From: DAOMOD01 sp964526035
GTDB taxonomy: Bacteria; Pseudomonadota; Gammaproteobacteria; Xanthomonadales; BPKI01
DNA length: 26,605 nucleotides
Assembly: GCA_964526035.1 (NCBI GenBank)
Contig: CAZGKE010000032.1
Location: 1-26,605, forward strand
Direction: 5' to 3'
This document shows positions 1 through 10,469 of the stretch, in pieces; position 1 is the stretch's first letter; each line of letters starts with the position of its first letter. Below the pieces are notes generated by a model. That model was not told where the DNA came from. It saw only the letters and a program-made list of their open reading frames with translations, and did not search any database. The translations under genes were made by a program, and so were the position numbers.

Positions 1-726
1 ATGGTGGTGCGGCTTGGCTTTGCGGTGGTGGCGGCCATGCGCCCGGATCTGCTGATCACCGATGAGGTCTTGGCTGTCGGAGACGAGTCCTTCCAGAAAA
101 AGTGCATCCGCTGGCTGGAAGACTATCTTGGCGCCGGTGGCACCCTGCTTCTGGTTTCGCACAGCATGTACCACGTCCAGAAGCTGTGTGCTCGCGCGCT
201 GTGGCTGCGTAACGGCGCTGTAGAGGCGCACGGCGACGTTTTCGAGGTCAGCCAGGCCTATCTGGCCTGGCATGAGCGCAAGGGCGCCACGGGCGGCGAG
301 CGACCCGATGCGGCCACATACAGCGGCGAGGCTTACCGCCTGCTCAGAGTGGCGATCAATGGCATCGACGAGGCCGTTCCGGCGGCCATCGCCCCGGAAT
401 CCACGCTGACCATCGAAGCCGAGGTGCTGGCTCCGGACGATCGCCAGCCAGTCCTCGCCGTGGGCCTGGTCCGTGCCGACGGCACCCCGGTCTACGGCAT
501 CACCTCGGACATGGACGATGCAGTGCCGCAGCGGCTTGGGGCAAAGCGTTATCGCTTCCGCCTGCGCTTCCCCGGCCTGAACCTGCTTCCGGGAAGCTAT
601 TCGCTGCGCGTGCACCCCATGGATCCCGAGGGCATCCGCCTTTTCGAGACCGAGGAGCGCGTGCTGACGGTGCGCGGCGAAAGCCGCGAATTCGGCATGG
701 TGCGTCTCCCGCATCACTGGGAATAG
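1..726 (+). CDS. Wzt-type polysaccharide ABC exporter, ATP-binding subunit (5' truncated)
   Basis: ATPase subunit of an ABC-2 exporter that moves O-antigen or a similar undecaprenyl-linked polysaccharide across the inner membrane. The window begins inside the gene. The first ATG looks like the internal Met that ends the SSGM part of the ABC signature, so Walker A and most of the signature lie upstream. Visible parts are Walker B with catalytic Glu (LLITDEVLAVGD, about residues 17-28), the H-loop (LLVSHS, about 50-55), and from about residue 105 a beta-rich C-terminal domain ending in HHWE. This matches the carbohydrate-binding domain that Wzt proteins use to recognise the finished polymer. 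Glycosyltransferases and a methyltransferase follow on the same strand, which fits an O-antigen locus. The permease gene (wzm) is expected upstream and is not seen. Family assignment is secure; the polymer is unknown. Confidence 0.88.
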   Translation: MVVRLGFAVVAAMRPDLLITDEVLAVGDESFQKKCIRWLEDYLGAGGTLLLVSHSMYHVQKLCARALWLRNGAVEAHGDVFEVSQAYLAWHERKGATGGERPDAATYSGEAYRLLRVAINGIDEAVPAAIAPESTLTIEAEVLAPDDRQPVLAVGLVRADGTPVYGITSDMDDAVPQRLGAKRYRFRLRFPGLNLLPGSYSLRVHPMDPEGIRLFETEERVLTVRGESREFGMVRLPHHWE

Positions 727-836
727 GCTGGTGAGGATCCACACCGCAAGCGTCGACGGCAGTCAGTTGCCTTCTTGCCGACCGAGCGCCCGCGAGCGCT
801 GTTGTCGAGCGCCCTTGCGCCGGCACTGAGGGCGCG

Positions 837-1661
837 ATGTCCGGACTCGAGGTCATCATTCCGGTCTACAACGCCGCTGCCGCGCTGCGGCGCTGTCTGG
901 ACAGCCTGCCGACGCGCCTGCCCGACGATGCCGCCGTCCTGCTGGTGGACGATGCTTCCAGCGATCCGGCGATCATTCCGATGCTGGAGGCCTTTGCCGC
1001 CGATTGCCCGGTGCCGTGCCGGATTCTGCGGCAGCCCGCCAACTGCGGATTCGTCGCCACCGTCAACCTTGGCATGCGCGAATCGACCCGCGATGTGGTG
1101 CTGCTCAACTCCGATACCGTGGTCACCCGCGGTTGGCTGGAGCGGTTGCAGGCGTGCCTGGCGAGCGACCGGCGCATCGCCACCGCCACGCCGTGGTCGA
1201 ACAACGCAGAGATCTGTTCGCTGCCCGAGTTCTGTCGTGCCAACCCGGAGCCAGTAGATGCCGAGCGGGTAGCGCTGGCGGCCTCAAGGGCTGGTGCACC
1301 GGTCTATCCCGAACTTCCCACCGCCGTCGGCTTCTGCATGGCGATCCGCCGCGAGGCGCTGGACGCGCTCGGCGACTTCGACCAGGCGACCTTCGGACGC
1401 GGCTACGGCGAGGAGAACGACTTCTGCATGCGCGCCGCCGCCCACGGCTGGCGCAACGTGCTCTGCGATGACGCTTACGTGGTGCATCAGGGTGGTGCCT
1501 CCTTCGCGGAAACCGGCGAGCGTCCCGGCGGCGCGGCGCTGGAGCGGCTGCTGGCGCGCTACCCGGTCTACAATGTCCGGGTAGCCCATTTCATCGCCGA
1601 GGACCCGCTCAAGCCGCTGCGCGAGCGCGTACTCGCCACACTGATCGACATCCCGACATGA
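837..1661 (+). CDS. Family 2 glycosyltransferase
   Basis: A 274-residue GT-A-fold glycosyltransferase, probably cytoplasmic, adding a sugar to a surface polysaccharide. It opens directly with the GT2 strand (LEVIIPVYNAAAALRRCLDS, residues 4-23). It then has the LLVDDASSD nucleotide-binding motif (35-43), the metal-binding DxD variant NSD in VLLNSD (88-93), and the acceptor-side region with GFDQ-like and GEENDFCMRA motifs near residues 185-200, typical of COG1216 enzymes. No membrane segment is visible. The ATG at 837 puts the Rossmann strand at the N-terminus, so no earlier start is needed. The gene follows the wzt-type gene after 110 bases in which I see no gene, and its stop overlaps the next start as ATGA (1658-1661), implying translational coupling. 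Sugar specificity cannot be read from the sequence. Confidence 0.9.
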   Translation: MSGLEVIIPVYNAAAALRRCLDSLPTRLPDDAAVLLVDDASSDPAIIPMLEAFAADCPVPCRILRQPANCGFVATVNLGMRESTRDVVLLNSDTVVTRGWLERLQACLASDRRIATATPWSNNAEICSLPEFCRANPEPVDAERVALAASRAGAPVYPELPTAVGFCMAIRREALDALGDFDQATFGRGYGEENDFCMRAAAHGWRNVLCDDAYVVHQGGASFAETGERPGGAALERLLARYPVYNVRVAHFIAEDPLKPLRERVLATLIDIPT

Positions 1662-2509
1662 GCCAACCCGAGCTGCCCTTCACCGGAGAGCGCTTCACGC
1701 CGGAGTGCGTTCGCGAGATCTGGTACGAGCATTGGCATCGCTACGCGTTCGCGTTGCCTCTGGCGCGCGGGCGCCGCGTCCTGGATGCCGCCTGCGGCGA
1801 GGGTTACGGCAGTGCGCTGCTGGCCGGTTGCGCTGCCAGCGTGCTGGGCCTCGACCTCTCGCCCGAGGCCATAGGCCACGCGCGCAACCGCTATGGCGTC
1901 CGTGACAACCTGCGCTTCGATGTGGCCGATGTCACCGCGCTGAACGTGGCGGCGGGCAGCGTCGACCTGGTGGTTTCGTTCGAAACGCTCGAGCACCTGG
2001 AGGCGCAGGACGCGATGCTGGCCGGCTTTGCCCGCGTGCTGTCCGAGGATGGCCTGCTGGTGGTCTCTTCGCCGGACAGGCGCACATACAGCGACCTGAC
2101 CGGCTATCGCAACGAGTTCCACGTGCGCGAGCTGTATCGCGAGGAGTTCGAGGCGCTGATCGGCCGCCATTTTCCGGTTCATCGGCTTTACGGCCAGAAG
2201 CTGCTGTTCCAGTCCGTGCTCTGGGCGCTGGATGGGGGCGAAGGTGCGTTGCTCGCGCAGACCGCCGATCACGCGAGTGAAAAGGTGGCGGACGTGCTCG
2301 ACTACCAGCCGCTCTACTACGTGGCGGTATGCGCCAGGCATCCGGATGCGCTCGGCGGTCTGCCCGGCCTTGGGCTGTTTGGCGACCGTGCCGAATCGGT
2401 ATACACCCACTACAACGACGAGGTGCGTCGACACATCGCTGCAGGGCATCGGCTGATCGAGCTCGAGGCGGAAGTGGCGCGCCTGCGGGCCTTGCTCGAC
2501 CAGGCCTGA
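1658..2509 (+). CDS. Class I SAM-dependent methyltransferase
   Basis: A 283-residue Rossmann-fold methyltransferase using S-adenosylmethionine. Motif I is VLDAACGEGYGS (41-52), followed by LGLDLSPEAI, where the acidic residue binds the SAM ribose (63-72), then FDVADVTAL (87-95) and the post-II strand VDLVVSFETLEHL (102-114), typical of the Methyltransf_11 type. The last 35 or so residues (VRRHIAAGHRLIELEAEVAR onward) are a charged, Leu-rich helix that looks like a short coiled coil. Such tails occur on methyltransferases that work with polysaccharide chain-length or export complexes. It overlaps the upstream GT gene by four bases and lies 22 bases before the next gene. By context it may methylate a sugar of the polymer, possibly as a chain-end cap. 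That role is inference. Confidence 0.87.
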   Translation: MSQPELPFTGERFTPECVREIWYEHWHRYAFALPLARGRRVLDAACGEGYGSALLAGCAASVLGLDLSPEAIGHARNRYGVRDNLRFDVADVTALNVAAGSVDLVVSFETLEHLEAQDAMLAGFARVLSEDGLLVVSSPDRRTYSDLTGYRNEFHVRELYREEFEALIGRHFPVHRLYGQKLLFQSVLWALDGGEGALLAQTADHASEKVADVLDYQPLYYVAVCARHPDALGGLPGLGLFGDRAESVYTHYNDEVRRHIAAGHRLIELEAEVARLRALLDQA

Positions 2510-2531
2510 GAACTGAAATCCGGAGTGAACG

Positions 2532-4295
2532 ATGTCCAACACGCTGTATGCCTCGATCGACGGCCGGGTCAGCCCGCTGGCCAACCAGGAGGTGGTGTTC
2601 CACGACCCCGCGCGCGACCAGACGCACGTGATGACGACCCAGGTGCTGCAGGCGATGGACCTGTGCCGCCCGTTTCGTTCGCTCGACCAGCATGTGGCCA
2701 CCCTGGCGGGCGCGCTGCAGGGTGTGGCCGGACGCGAGGACGCCGTCCGCCGGGTGCTGGAGAACCTGGTCACACGTGGTTTGCTGGTGTCGGACGAGTC
2801 ATGGATCGAACGTCTGGGTCGCGGCGGCCAACGTGAGGCGGCGCCATTCGCTGGAATCTTCATCCATGCGGGGGGTGCTCCCGAGTCGCTCAGATCGTTG
2901 CTCGACGGCCTGCACGCCTACGAGGATTCGTTTGCGCCCGGGCATCGCTACGTGCTGCTCGACGACGCTGCCGATGGCAGCGATGCGGGTGAGCGGCGTC
3001 GTCTGCTGGAGGCCTTCGGGGCATCTGCTGAAGTCAGTACCAGCTATGTCGGAGCCGAGTCATGGGCGCGGCTGGGCAAGACGCTTGGCGGACTCGTGCA
3101 GGGCAGCCCGGGCAGCTTTCTGCTGCGTCGCGATGCGGGCGGCGGCGGAGGAGGAGCGCGCAACCTCGCAGCGCTGCTTGCCGCGGGGCGGCGCTTCGTC
3201 CTGCTCGACGATGGCGCGCGACTGCCTTTCCACCGGCATGCAGACACGCAGCGCGGCCTCGACATCGCCGCACGGCTGCCTGCGGACATGGGACTCGACG
3301 ACAGCATCGATGAGGCGCTCGGGAGCGGACAGCCGCTCGATGACGATCCACTGCAGATCCACCTGCGCGTATGCGGCGCGGCACTCGGCGACCTGGTCAA
3401 CCGCGTGCCGGGATTCGAACTTCGCCGCGAGGACATCAGCGGACTGGAGCCGAGTCGTCTGTCCCATCTGCGTGCCGGGAGCCGCGTACTTGCGACGGCG
3501 GCCGGCGTGCGCGGGTCCCTCGCTGCCGGGCCATGGCTGTTCGCCCTGGATGGCGCAGTCGCCGCGGAGTTCAGCGCCGACCGCGACCGCTATCTGCGTA
3601 CGCTTGCCGAGCCGATGCTGCACCAGGTCCAGCCTCGCGTGCAGCTGCGCGTGATGGGCGGACTGCAGGCGTTGATGATCGACAATGCCGAGGCCGCCGC
3701 CTGCGCACCCGCATCGGGCGAACGGGCGGAGCGGCTGCAGGCTACCCTCTGGCGGGCCATGTTCCCTGCCGCCCTGTCGGCCCATTTCCCGATGACGCTC
3801 GGCGTCCGCGGCGCGCGCCGCGATACGACCTGGTTGAAGCAGCCCCTTGAACCGGGCAGCAACGAGTTTCTTGCCGATGCGGTGGAGCGTGCCGCGCCGG
3901 AGGTCAGGGCGCAGGCTCCGTGGTCGCGTCTGGTAGCCGTCGGTGCGCGTCTGCGCGATCTTGCCGATGCTTCCGATTCCGACCTGCGGACCGAACTTCG
4001 CGAATACCTGGCATTCACCCGTTCCGGTCTGATCCAATCTCTGCAGCGCGTTTTCGACGAGCGTGGCGCGGCGGCCCCGGTACACTGGCAGGCCGATGTC
4101 CGGCAGATCATCGAGGCCAACGGGCGCGCGTTGATGGACGACGCCGAGCCGCGTCTGGCCGATGCCGGCGCCGAGCACAGTGGTCAGGCCTCGCTGCGCG
4201 CCGTGCTGCAGCGCCACGCCGAAGCCATCGATGCGTGGCCCGACCTATGGGAGGCGTCTCGAGCGCGCAACGAATCCCTGTGGAAGAGTCTCTAG
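2532..4295 (+). CDS. Protein with PqqD-like N-terminus and glycosyltransferase-like central domain
   Basis: A 587-residue protein I cannot assign to a named family. Residues 1-90 have the layout of a PqqD-type winged-helix domain: a hydrophobic strand region (EVVFHD, THVMTT), a helix with MDLCRPFRSLDQHVATL (42-58) and a final VRRVLENLVTRGLLVSDE (72-89), matching the usual L..GLL ending. From about residue 104 the pattern changes to GT-A-like: FAGIFIHAGGAPESLRSLL, VLLDDAAD (141-148), a six-Gly run followed by ARNLAALLAAG (203-219) and RFVLLDDGARLPFHRH (221-236), resembling the donor-site region of glycosyltransferases that use an acidic pair. The last 240 residues are helical and unassigned. 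There are no signal peptide or membrane segments. It starts 22 bases after the methyltransferase gene and overlaps the next glycosyltransferase gene. The domain calls are by eye and tentative; the gene itself is certain. Confidence 0.8.
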   Translation: MSNTLYASIDGRVSPLANQEVVFHDPARDQTHVMTTQVLQAMDLCRPFRSLDQHVATLAGALQGVAGREDAVRRVLENLVTRGLLVSDESWIERLGRGGQREAAPFAGIFIHAGGAPESLRSLLDGLHAYEDSFAPGHRYVLLDDAADGSDAGERRRLLEAFGASAEVSTSYVGAESWARLGKTLGGLVQGSPGSFLLRRDAGGGGGGARNLAALLAAGRRFVLLDDGARLPFHRHADTQRGLDIAARLPADMGLDDSIDEALGSGQPLDDDPLQIHLRVCGAALGDLVNRVPGFELRREDISGLEPSRLSHLRAGSRVLATAAGVRGSLAAGPWLFALDGAVAAEFSADRDRYLRTLAEPMLHQVQPRVQLRVMGGLQALMIDNAEAAACAPASGERAERLQATLWRAMFPAALSAHFPMTLGVRGARRDTTWLKQPLEPGSNEFLADAVERAAPEVRAQAPWSRLVAVGARLRDLADASDSDLRTELREYLAFTRSGLIQSLQRVFDERGAAAPVHWQADVRQIIEANGRALMDDAEPRLADAGAEHSGQASLRAVLQRHAEAIDAWPDLWEASRARNESLWKSL

Positions 4296-5173
4296 TCCAT
4301 CGTCCCCGAACCCCGGCCGGCGAAGCCCTCACGTCGGTCGTCGTGGTGGCCTGCAACAGCGGACCGATACTCGCCGAGTGCCTCGCCTGGGTCCTCGCTT
4401 CCACCGCGCCCGTGCAAACGATCCTGGTCGACAACGACTCCAGTGACGGCAGTACCAATCACCTGCCGGACGCGGTGAGGGTCATTCGCGAGGACGTGAA
4501 CCGCGGGTTCGCGGTCGCCTGCAATCGCGGTGCCGCCGAGGCGAGCGGCGACGTGCTGCTGTTTCTCAACCCGGACTGTCTTCTTGCCCCCGACAGCATC
4601 GCCAGGCTTCGCGATCGCCTCGATCGGCATCCGCAGATAGGACTGTTGGGCGCCCAGGTCCTTGACCCCGATGGCCGCGAGCAGCGCGGATTGCGCCGCC
4701 GTGATCCCACGCTTTGGCGCAGCCTGATGACGCTTACCGGACTGGCGCGCCACGAGGCCCGCTTTCCAGGCCTGCAGGGCGTAGAGGCGCCGCGCACGCA
4801 CATGCCTGAGTTCCTCGAATACTACGACGCGGTGTCGGGCGCCCTGATGATGCTGCCGCGCGCCACATTCGACGCGGTAGGCGGCTTCGACGAGGGCTAC
4901 TTCCTGCACTGCGAGGATCTCGATCTGTGCCGCCGCGTGCGCGCCGCCGGCTGGCGGGTGGCGGTGGCCGCCGACGTTCCAGTGGTCCACGTCGGCGGCA
5001 CGTCCAGCCGTCGCCGTCCGCTGTTCGTCTCCTGGCACAAGCATCGCGGCATGGCGCGCTACTTCCGCCGCTTCGAGGCCAGCCGGCTGCCCTTCGGAAC
5101 GCGCTGGATCGTGCCTTGCGCCGTCTTTGCGAAGTACCTGCTGTCGATACCGCTGCTGCTGCTGCGACGCTGA
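4247..5173 (+). CDS. Family 2 glycosyltransferase, rhamnosyltransferase-like (COG1216)
   Basis: A 308-residue GT2 enzyme of the WbbL/COG1216 type. It has TSVVVVACNSG (29-39), ILVDNDSSDGS (59-69), NRGFAVACNRG (85-95), the metal site FLNPD (106-110), GALMMLPRATFDAVGGFDEG and FLHCEDLDLCRRVRAAGW in the acceptor half, and a C-terminal hydrophobic stretch ending in arginines that could touch the membrane. The frame stays open far upstream, but the fold begins only near 4330. The ATG at 4247 is used here (49-base overlap with the previous gene). A GTG at 4280 (16-base overlap) is an equally possible start, and neither has a strong ribosome-binding site. It is the last gene of the polysaccharide group and ends 6 bases from the convergent ettA stop. 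The family is secure; the sugar and the exact start are not. Confidence 0.88.
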   Translation: MGGVSSAQRIPVEESLVHRPRTPAGEALTSVVVVACNSGPILAECLAWVLASTAPVQTILVDNDSSDGSTNHLPDAVRVIREDVNRGFAVACNRGAAEASGDVLLFLNPDCLLAPDSIARLRDRLDRHPQIGLLGAQVLDPDGREQRGLRRRDPTLWRSLMTLTGLARHEARFPGLQGVEAPRTHMPEFLEYYDAVSGALMMLPRATFDAVGGFDEGYFLHCEDLDLCRRVRAAGWRVAVAADVPVVHVGGTSSRRRPLFVSWHKHRGMARYFRRFEASRLPFGTRWIVPCAVFAKYLLSIPLLLLRR

Positions 5174-5179
5174 CCGTCC

Positions 5180-6841
<1,662 letters not shown>

Positions 6842-6992
6842 GGTGATTCCTGCGGCGCGGCGCCGGCCCAGGGGTGGGGCGGCGCGGATGGGGGGAGGGC
6901 GCGGATTATCGCGGAACAGAGGGGGCCACGGCCAGCCTCGTGCCTGAAAAAAGGCTAACATTTCCTGTTCCTCTCCAACTTGCGAGTCATCC
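6842..6992. promoter_or_regulatory. ettA/glyA divergent intergenic region
   Basis: These 151 bases must carry the start signals of two divergent genes. The ettA side has a clear AGGA ribosome-binding site. Toward glyA there is an A-tract (AAAAAAGG near 6948) followed by TAACAT (about 6957-6962), which could serve as a -10, but no convincing -35 lies 16-18 bases upstream. No purine-repressor or glycine-riboswitch-like structure is apparent to the eye. The promoter location is an inference from gene arrangement. Confidence 0.4.
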
Positions 6993-8243
<1,251 letters not shown>

Positions 8244-8249
<6 letters not shown>

Positions 8250-8355
8250 TTAGGTGATTAGGTATTAGGTGATTACGGAAAAAGCGCGCATGAAGCCACT
8301 CCCCGCCCGTCACTCCACCTAACCGCACCTAATCACCTAAGACCTAATCACCTAA
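8244..8355. repeat. Octamer-repeat inverted element between glyA and nrdR
   Basis: Tandem TAGGTGAT-type units run from the glyA stop: 8250-8275 carries three units, the middle one a base short. The complementary arm is at 8330-8355. The two 26-base arms are inverted copies matching at 25 of 26 positions (mismatch at 8341) and enclose 54 unrelated bases. The right arm ends 15 bases before the nrdR ATG. As RNA this would fold into a long stem without a U tract, so it is not a textbook terminator. Its layout is shared with the elements near 11051, 16397 and 26345, although the unit sequence differs. Confidence 0.85.
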
Positions 8356-8370
8356 CCCGTCTTTTCAAGA

Positions 8371-8874
8371 ATGCACTGCCCCTTCTGCCAGCATGAAGAC
8401 ACCCGCGTGGTCGACTCGCGTTTGACCGATGAGGGCTTGCAGGTGCGCCGGCGGCGCGAGTGTCCGAAGTGCGGGGCGCGCTTCAATACGTTCGAGAGCG
8501 CCGAACTGAAGCTGCCGCAGGTGATCAAGTCGGATGGCCGGCGCGAGCCGTTCGACGAGAACAAGCTGCGCACCGGCGTCGAACGCTCGCTGCAGAAGCG
8601 GCCGGTCGGTGCGCGCGAGGTCGACGACGTGGTGGAGGCGGTGAAGCATGAGCTGCGCCTGTCCGGCGAGCGTGAGATCCCGTCGCTGCGGGTCGGCGAA
8701 TGGGTGATGCGCGAGCTCAAGCGTATCGATCAGGTGGCCTACGTTCGCTTTGCCTCGGTGTATCGAAGGTTCGAGGACGTGCAGGCGTTCCGAGAGGAGA
8801 TCGAGCGCTTGGAGAACGATCTGCCGGCATTGGAGGGTCGCCAGCTTTCGCTGCTCGACGGCGGCAAGAGCTGA
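8371..8874 (+). CDS. nrdR: Transcriptional repressor NrdR
   Basis: A zinc-ribbon/ATP-cone repressor of ribonucleotide reductase genes that senses the ATP/dATP balance. The 167 residues begin at the diagnostic MHCPFC. The zinc ligands are C3, C6, C31 and C34 (CPFC and CPKC). The ATP-cone runs from about residue 49 to 139 (VIKSDGRREPFDENKLRTGV onward) and includes VAYVRFASVYRRFEDV. The start is fixed by the zinc ribbon. No good ribosome-binding site precedes it, and the inverted element ends just upstream, so its mRNA leader may be structured. No NrdR box is evident in front of it or of neighbours here. Its targets (nrdAB and others) are outside the window. It lies between glyA and the riboflavin genes, as in related genomes. 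Confidence 0.98.
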   Translation: MHCPFCQHEDTRVVDSRLTDEGLQVRRRRECPKCGARFNTFESAELKLPQVIKSDGRREPFDENKLRTGVERSLQKRPVGAREVDDVVEAVKHELRLSGEREIPSLRVGEWVMRELKRIDQVAYVRFASVYRRFEDVQAFREEIERLENDLPALEGRQLSLLDGGKS

Positions 8875-8955
8875 CGTTGACCCCTTTCTCGCCGATTTGC
8901 GTTTCCTACCCTGAGGGTGGCCGTGGTGGCTCTGCCCCGAGGGAGGATACGTTCC

Positions 8956-9342
8956 ATGAAATCGCTTCTGTTCTCGTTCGACGGCCGCATCGGCCGCAAG
9001 ACCTGGTGGCTTACCTCGCTGGCCCTGATGGCGGTTGCACTGGTCGTGCAGCTGGTTGCGCTTGCTCTCGGGTTCGTTTCCGAGACCCTGGCCATGGTGG
9101 CCATGGTGGCAGCCATTGTAGTGCTGATCGCGGTGATCTGGGCGTCGCTGGCGCTGCAGGCCAAGCGCTGGCACGACCACGACAAGTCGGGCTGGTGGTT
9201 CCTGATCAACCTGGTACCGGTAGTGGGCGGCCTCTATGCGCTGTACATGCTGGGCTTCGTGAAGGGCGCCGAAACGCGCAACCAGTACGGCGACGATCCG
9301 GTGCCGGGCGGCATGCCTTCCGGCGCCTTGCGCGCGGCGTAG
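8956..9342 (+). CDS. DUF805 family inner-membrane protein
   Basis: A 128-residue protein of the DUF805 (YhaH-like) family, function unknown. It has the family pattern: FDGRIGRKTWW at residues 8-18, hydrophobic segments at about 19-39, 45-68 and 81-103, the polar loop QAKRWHDHDKSGWW (68-81), and the C-terminal NQYGDDP (109-115). The ATG at 8956 is preceded by GGAGG (8942-8946) at workable spacing. An in-frame start at 8917 would add 13 non-conserved residues and lose that ribosome-binding site. It sits between nrdR and ribD on the same strand, with 81 and 34 bases on either side, and nothing suggests a role in riboflavin synthesis. Confidence 0.88.
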   Translation: MKSLLFSFDGRIGRKTWWLTSLALMAVALVVQLVALALGFVSETLAMVAMVAAIVVLIAVIWASLALQAKRWHDHDKSGWWFLINLVPVVGGLYALYMLGFVKGAETRNQYGDDPVPGGMPSGALRAA

Positions 9343-9365
9343 ACGCAACGCCGTACCCCATGCTC

Positions 9366-9370
9366 CGGAG
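9366..9370 (+). promoter_or_regulatory. Ribosome-binding site supporting the TTG start of ribD
   Basis: CGGAG lies 6 bases before the TTG at 9377. This favours that start over the ATG at 9398, which would begin inside the conserved first helix of RibD. Confidence 0.6.
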
Positions 9371-9376
9371 TCCACG

Positions 9377-10468
9377 TTGACTCCGGACCGGGAGTGGATG
9401 GCCCGCGCCCTGGCCCTGGCCGAGCGCGGGCTGTTCAGCGCCCACCCGAATCCGCGGGTGGGCTGCCTGCTGGTTCACGGCGATGAACTTGTTGGTGAGG
9501 GCTGGCACGCGCGTACCGGCGAAGCGCATGCTGAAGTGCACGCCCTGCAGCAGGCCGGGCCACGCGCGCGCGGCGCCACCGTCTACGTCACCCTGGAGCC
9601 CTGCGCCCATCATGGACGAACTCCGCCCTGCGTTGACGCCTTGATCGCCGCTGGTGTCGCGCGCGTGGTCATCGCCTGCGGCGATCCTTTCGAAGAGGTC
9701 GATGGCCAGGGGATTGCGCGCCTGCGCCGCGCCGGCATCGAAGTGATCGAAGGCGTGCTCGCGGAGGAGGCGCGTGAACTCAATCGAGGTTTTCTCAGCC
9801 GCGTCTCGCGCGGTCGGCCGTGGGTGCGCCTGAAGCTGGCCATGAGCATGGACGCACGGACCGGGCTGCCGGACGGGCGCAGCCAGTGGATCACCGGCGA
9901 AGCGGCGCGTGTCGACGTGCAGCGCTGGCGCGCGCGCTCCTCGGCGATCCTGACCGGCATCGGCACGGTGCTTGGCGATGACCCGCATCTGACCGTGCGC
10001 CTGCCTGAGGGCGATTCGTTCCAGCCGGCGCTGCGCGTGGTGCTGGACAGCGGGCTGCGCACGCCGGCCGATGCGCGCGTGCTCGACGCGGCCGCCCCGA
10101 CCTTGTTGATCGGCGATCAAGCCATCGTGAGCGACCGACGACTTGGTTCCTTTCAGGGAATCGTCGGGGTAGCGCGGCAGGGGCGTCATCTCGATCTGGC
10201 CGCCGTGCTCGGCATCCTTGCCGAACGCCACGTCAACGAACTCCAGGTGGAGGCCGGCCCGCGTCTGGCGGGTGCCTTCGTCGCGGCGCGTCTGGTGGAC
10301 GAGGTCCTGCTCTACGTCAACCCGTCGTGGCTCGGCGACGCCTCGCTGCCGCTGCTCCGGCTCGATCCGCCTGCCGATCTCTCGGAGCGGTCACGCTGGA
10401 GCTTCCACGATGTGCAGCGGGTCGGCGACGATGTGCGCCTGCTGCTGCGTCCCGTCGAGGACCACTGA
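9377..10468 (+). CDS. ribD: Bifunctional riboflavin deaminase/reductase RibD
   Basis: Catalyses the second and third steps of riboflavin synthesis: zinc-dependent deamination of the pyrimidinone, then NADPH-dependent reduction of the ribose side chain. The 363 residues split into a cytidine-deaminase-like domain and a reductase domain. The deaminase has HPNPRVGC (23-30), zinc ligand and catalytic acid in HAEVHAL (H51, E53), and C76 and C85 in PCAHHGRTPPC. The reductase starts at about residue 147 (RPWVRLKLAMSMDARTGL) and includes GIGTVLGDDPHLTVR. The TTG start is supported by CGGAG six bases upstream. The stop is one base before the ribE ATG, so the two are probably co-translated. The product passes to RibB/RibH chemistry after dephosphorylation by an unlinked phosphatase. 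Confidence 0.97.
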   Translation: MTPDREWMARALALAERGLFSAHPNPRVGCLLVHGDELVGEGWHARTGEAHAEVHALQQAGPRARGATVYVTLEPCAHHGRTPPCVDALIAAGVARVVIACGDPFEEVDGQGIARLRRAGIEVIEGVLAEEARELNRGFLSRVSRGRPWVRLKLAMSMDARTGLPDGRSQWITGEAARVDVQRWRARSSAILTGIGTVLGDDPHLTVRLPEGDSFQPALRVVLDSGLRTPADARVLDAAAPTLLIGDQAIVSDRRLGSFQGIVGVARQGRHLDLAAVLGILAERHVNELQVEAGPRLAGAFVAARLVDEVLLYVNPSWLGDASLPLLRLDPPADLSERSRWSFHDVQRVGDDVRLLLRPVEDH

Positions 10469-10469
10469 C

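Noticed and set aside
1568..2863. 431-codon open frame on the minus strand
   Set aside because: Crosses the boundaries of three plus-strand genes, including the methyltransferase, and shows no family pattern.
3060..4217. 385-codon open frame on the minus strand
   Set aside because: Antisense to the PqqD-like/glycosyltransferase-like gene; Ala/Arg/Gln-rich with no motif. The plus-strand frame has coherent strands and motifs.
8250..8355. Intrinsic terminator of glyA
   Set aside because: The stem is long and AT-balanced with a 54-base loop and no U tract. It may affect RNA but is not a standard terminator.
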